DNA of 5,377 bases from JBEKJU01 sp050011095 (GTDB lineage: Bacteria > Desulfobacterota > Syntrophorhabdia > Syntrophorhabdales > WCHB1-27). Positions 3,528 to 5,377 of the stretch are shown piece by piece. Position numbers and translations under genes: made by a program. How positions within the stretch are numbered: position 1 is the first letter of the stretch; every line of letters starts with the position of its first letter. Location of the stretch: positions 1-5,377 of the forward strand of contig JBEKJU010000264.1 in assembly GCA_050011095.1 (NCBI GenBank), written 5' to 3'. The notes beneath the pieces are model-generated. The model was not told the origin of the DNA. It did no database searches and saw nothing but the letters and a program-made list of their open reading frames with translations.

Positions 3528-4467
3528 AGAAATCGCACGAGGTGCGAAGGTTTTAATAAATAACGGAAATAAGAACAGGGATTGGCTCAGGAGGGAACTC
3601 GGCGATGCGTACCGCCGCATTGTGGACAGGGCTGCCTCTCCCACGGGCCGACAGACGGATGAAAGCAGTGTTAGAGAGGGCACGCGGATGCCCGGTCACT
3701 TACGGAGGATGGAGAACGGGGGGAAGCTCACAGGAAGTCTTACCCAATACTTCAACAACATCCTCACCCTCATCATAGGCTATGGCAGTTATATGCAGGT
3801 AAGCCTCGATGAAAAGGACCCTTTAAGGCCCTATGTGCACCAGATACTCGCCTCCTCAGAGAAGGCGGCCCTTCTTACACGGAGTCTCCTGGCGTTCTAC
3901 GGAAAGCAGGTGGCCAACCCCAAACCGGTGGACGTTAACGAGATCATAAGAAGGACCGGAAAGCTGATAGGGCGGATCATGGGGGAAAGGATTGAACTCA
4001 GGATGAGCCTGAGCCGTAGCGAACTGACTGTCTTGGCCGATCCTGTCCAGCTCGAACAGGTCATGATGAATCTCGCTACGAATGCCCGTGACGCGATGCC
4101 GGGTGGGGGGACGCTCACGATCCATACACGGGTCGTGAAAGAGAGGCGCCCCGCGTTCGGAGGCGACGGGAATGAGGGGAAATGCGCTACGATCTCGGTT
4201 TCGGATACGGGATCGGGCATAGATGAGAGGGAGCGCGAAAATATCTTCGTTCCCTTCTACACGACGAAGGAGCCCGGAAAAGTGGCAGGTCCCGGTCTGT
4301 CGATTGTCTACGGGATCATAAAGCAACACAAGGGCTCAATAAATGTTACGAGTGACCCCGGACGGGGCACGACGCTTTCGATCTATCTCCCAATGCTTGT
4401 TGCTAGAGCCGGGGAGGGACATGTGGAGACTCGGGCTTCTGCGCTCAGGGGCACCTGTTGTTCCTGA
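3520..4467 (+). CDS. Soluble histidine-kinase-like protein with His replaced by Gln, 315 aa
   Basis: ATG 3520 is preceded by GGGGAAAG (3508-3515). Residues 1-60 are charged, with no recognisable PAS or GAF domain and no membrane segment. Residues 64-130 align by eye to the HisKA dimerisation helices of NtrB-like kinases: MENGGKLTGSLTQYFNNIL against the usual MEAIGTLAGGIAHDFNNIL. The phospho-acceptor His is therefore Gln76 (CAA, 3745-3747) and the next acidic residue is Tyr77. The HATPase_c domain (about 150-292) keeps the N box (NLATNARDAM, Asn188), the G1 box (DTGSG, Asp229) and the F box (FVPFYTTKE). In the G2 box the usual GTGLGL reads VAGPGL (255-260). ATP binding may survive, but autophosphorylation on the usual residue cannot. 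A 22-residue tail after YLPML (RGTCCS at its end) stops where hybrid kinases often continue into a receiver. It could be a signalling pseudokinase or a decaying gene. It overlaps the upstream CxxC gene. Confidence 0.9.
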   Translation: MSEEIARGAKVLINNGNKNRDWLRRELGDAYRRIVDRAASPTGRQTDESSVREGTRMPGHLRRMENGGKLTGSLTQYFNNILTLIIGYGSYMQVSLDEKDPLRPYVHQILASSEKAALLTRSLLAFYGKQVANPKPVDVNEIIRRTGKLIGRIMGERIELRMSLSRSELTVLADPVQLEQVMMNLATNARDAMPGGGTLTIHTRVVKERRPAFGGDGNEGKCATISVSDTGSGIDERERENIFVPFYTTKEPGKVAGPGLSIVYGIIKQHKGSINVTSDPGRGTTLSIYLPMLVARAGEGHVETRASALRGTCCS

Positions 4468-4527
4468 AGCGTTTCTTACGTGCGAACGGGTAGTGTGTTG
4501 CGTGTGTCTATCTCGAATTGACGGAGT

Positions 4528-4537
4528 AAAGGAGGTG
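4528..4537 (+). promoter_or_regulatory. Near-perfect Shine-Dalgarno setting the lipoprotein start
   Basis: AAAGGAGGTG is fully complementary to the 16S rRNA tail and leaves 8 nt from GGAGG to ATG 4544. The frame is open much further upstream (to 4343) but runs through the kinase gene there. The start at 4544 also places a signal peptide directly at the N-terminus. Confidence 0.75.
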
Positions 4538-4543
4538 GGAAAC

Positions 4544-4897
4544 ATGAAAAAGGCTGTTTTTCTGGTGATCGGAGCTCTCTTGTTATTCTCTTACGGGTGC
4601 TGCACCAACAAGTACGTCACGAAAGAAGAGTTCGTGCCGCTGGAACAGAGGGTGAGCAAGCTGGAGGCCCAGTCAGCCGCGATGACGACCGATATCGCTC
4701 AGGCGCGAAAGGATGCTTCTGATGCGAAGGCAATGGCTGCTGACGCAGACAAAAATTCACAGCAGGCTGTCCAGATAGCCCAGGGTGCAGCGGCGGACGC
4801 AAAGGCGGCTGCCGACAGGGCGGATGCAGCGGCGAAGAGCGCGGATGCTGCTGCGGCAAAGGCGGCAAAAGCCTTTGAGTTAAGGCAAAAGAAATAG
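4544..4897 (+). CDS. Alanine-zipper outer-membrane-type lipoprotein (Lpp-like), 117 aa
   Basis: The N-terminus MKKAVFLVIGALLLFSYGCC is a lipoprotein signal peptide: KK, a hydrophobic core of about 13 residues, then SYG-Cys19. The lipobox is atypical, with Ser at -3 where Leu is usual and Tyr at -2; Cys20 follows at once. After a short linker comes a coiled-coil start (VPLEQRVSKLEAQ, about 31-43). A long Ala/Asp/Lys-rich helix follows (about 48-110) with repeated DAKAxAADAD and ADAAAK units, matching the alanine-zipper family of major outer-membrane lipoproteins. The protein ends in Lys-Lys, so cross-linking to peptidoglycan as in Braun's lipoprotein is conceivable, but this is inference. It probably forms a trimeric coiled coil in the periplasm anchored by lipid. 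It lies 76 bp after the kinase and ends before a good terminator. No clear promoter was seen in the 76-bp gap. Confidence 0.88.
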   Translation: MKKAVFLVIGALLLFSYGCCTNKYVTKEEFVPLEQRVSKLEAQSAAMTTDIAQARKDASDAKAMAADADKNSQQAVQIAQGAAADAKAAADRADAAAKSADAAAAKAAKAFELRQKK

Positions 4898-4918
4898 AAA
4901 GCTTTACTTGTATTATTG

Positions 4919-4957
4919 GGGCCCGGAACCGAGCAAGACCGGGCCTTCCGTTTATTT
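4919..4957 (+). terminator. Intrinsic terminator after the lipoprotein gene
   Basis: GGCCCGG (4920-4926) pairs perfectly with CCGGGCC (4939-4945) around a 12-nt loop, extendable by G-T pairs. It is followed by TTCCGTTTATTT. The T-tract is interrupted, but the 7-bp GC stem 22 nt after the stop codon is in the expected place. Confidence 0.68.
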
Positions 4958-5279
4958 GGGCGCCCGTTGGCCGCGCAAGCTATCCGGCCGCCCGCGTCGG
5001 CGCATCATCCGCCGCCCGCTGCGGGTACGCGCCAAGCGGGCCGGCGCGCTCAAAGGCGCGGGTGCTTCCTGGACAAGCAACTCGATATTAATCGGCGTAT
5101 TTTTTCAGACGTTCTGCCCGGCTCAGACGAGCATCCTTCCGGACCTCGCCTGCCGCCTGAAATGGCTTGCTGTCGGTCTCCGGTTTACCGTCGCCTTCGC
5201 GATGCCTTCGCGGAAGGTGTTGCGCCCGCTGCGGGGGATCGCTCACCGTGATTGCGGATTAGGGCTCGGAAGGAAATAA
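4958..5279. other. GC-rich spacer without a convincing gene
   Basis: Two long + frames cover this stretch (4908-5279 and 4916-5251, both with TTG starts), but they run through the terminator hairpin and encode Arg/Pro/Ala-rich noise. On the minus strand a 52-codon frame from GTG 5246 to a stop at 5088 ends in a protein-like stretch, DSKPFQAAGEVRKDARLSRA then ERLKKYAD, but has no ribosome-binding site. It may be a relic. The region 4960-5060 is unusually GC-rich compared with the flanking genes. TAA 5277-5279 of the 4908 frame abuts the ATG at 5280, which I take as chance. Confidence 0.4.
5013..5235 (+). repeat. 13-bp direct repeat pair containing a small dyad
   Basis: CGCCCGCTGCGGG occurs at 5013-5025 and 5223-5235, 210 bp apart. 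Each copy contains CCCGC-T-GCGGG, a 5-bp dyad. The two copies flank most of the GC-rich spacer. In such GC-rich DNA a chance match is possible. Confidence 0.3.
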
Positions 5280-5377
5280 ATGAGTCAGATGGCGAAGGAT
5301 TTTTGGCCGATCGGCGAGGCGCGGAAAGGCCAAATGTACTGGATGTACATGACCTTTTCGCAACGAAGCGGGCGGAC
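5280..5377 (+). CDS. Start of an unrecognised protein, truncated by the window edge
   Basis: ATG 5280 has GGAAGGA (5268-5274), with AGGA ending 5 nt upstream. The first 32 codons are open and read MSQMAKDFWPIGEARKGQMY, then WMYMTFSQRSGR, and continue past the edge. The sequence is rich in Met and aromatic residues and has no signal peptide. I do not recognise the family from so little. An in-frame ATG at 5289 is an alternative start. It begins a new transcription unit after the terminator at 4919-4957; no promoter hexamers are clear. Confidence 0.6.
   Translation, partial: MSQMAKDFWPIGEARKGQMYWMYMTFSQRSGR

Noticed and set aside
3856..4329. Minus-strand ORF of 157 codons
   Set aside because: Antisense shadow of the well-supported kinase domain.
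4343..4543. Upstream extension of the lipoprotein frame
   Set aside because: It overlaps the kinase in another frame, lacks a start signal, and would bury the signal peptide; the perfect Shine-Dalgarno supports 4544.
4908..5279. + strand ORF of 123 codons whose stop abuts ATG 5280
   Set aside because: TTG start without ribosome-binding site, runs through the terminator hairpin, and the product is Arg-rich noise; the TAA-ATG junction is probably chance.
1..5377. CRISPR array, insertion sequence, integrase or toxin-antitoxin pair
   Set aside because: No regularly spaced direct repeats, no transposase or integrase motifs, no terminal inverted repeats with target duplication, and no recognisable toxin or antitoxin fold.

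Overview
This window looks like a moderately GC-rich bacterial chromosome segment. It most resembles a delta-proteobacterial (Desulfobacterota or Syntrophorhabdus-like) genome. I base that on protein families recognised from memory: the HisKA/HATPase kinase type at 3520-4467, the receiver-like small protein at 2632-3090, the alanine-zipper lipoprotein at 4544-4897 and the single-domain eRF1-like protein at 1311-1721. No database search was possible, so the taxonomy is an inference. All convincing genes are on the + strand, are short, and are separated by long, partly decayed intergenic DNA.

Layout. Positions 1-240 hold a cluster of strong perfect hairpins and no convincing gene. Positions 238-417 hold a doubtful small ORF. 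An inverted repeat and a sigma70-like promoter (528-568) precede a small charged helical protein (605-784). Next comes a decayed gene (842-1146) broken by one frameshift and one nonsense codon, followed directly by a good intrinsic terminator (1154-1187). Then comes an intact single-domain eRF1-domain-3-like protein (1311-1721). The stretch 1722-2023 is intergenic, with hairpins and hints of minus-strand coding. A plausible orphan ORF lies at 2024-2335. The stretch 2336-2631 has no gene but carries an imperfect dyad and a sigma54-like promoter in front of the receiver-like gene at 2632.

The centre of interest is 2632-4467. It encodes a receiver-like protein without the phospho-acceptor Asp, a tiny charged overlapping ORF, a 53-residue CxxC protein, and a histidine kinase whose catalytic His is replaced by Gln. 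The kinase also has an altered G2 box in its ATP lid. Taken together, this looks like a two-component-derived module in which both phosphotransfer residues are missing. It could be a non-phosphorelay signalling module, or it could be decaying.

Downstream, a lipoprotein of the alanine-zipper (Lpp-like) type with a perfect Shine-Dalgarno is followed by a clear terminator (4919-4957). A GC-rich stretch without a convincing gene follows, and the window ends in the first 32 codons of an unrecognised protein (5280 to the edge). The mixture of very small genes, a pseudogene and gene-poor spacers suggests an accessory or slowly eroding region rather than a core operon.
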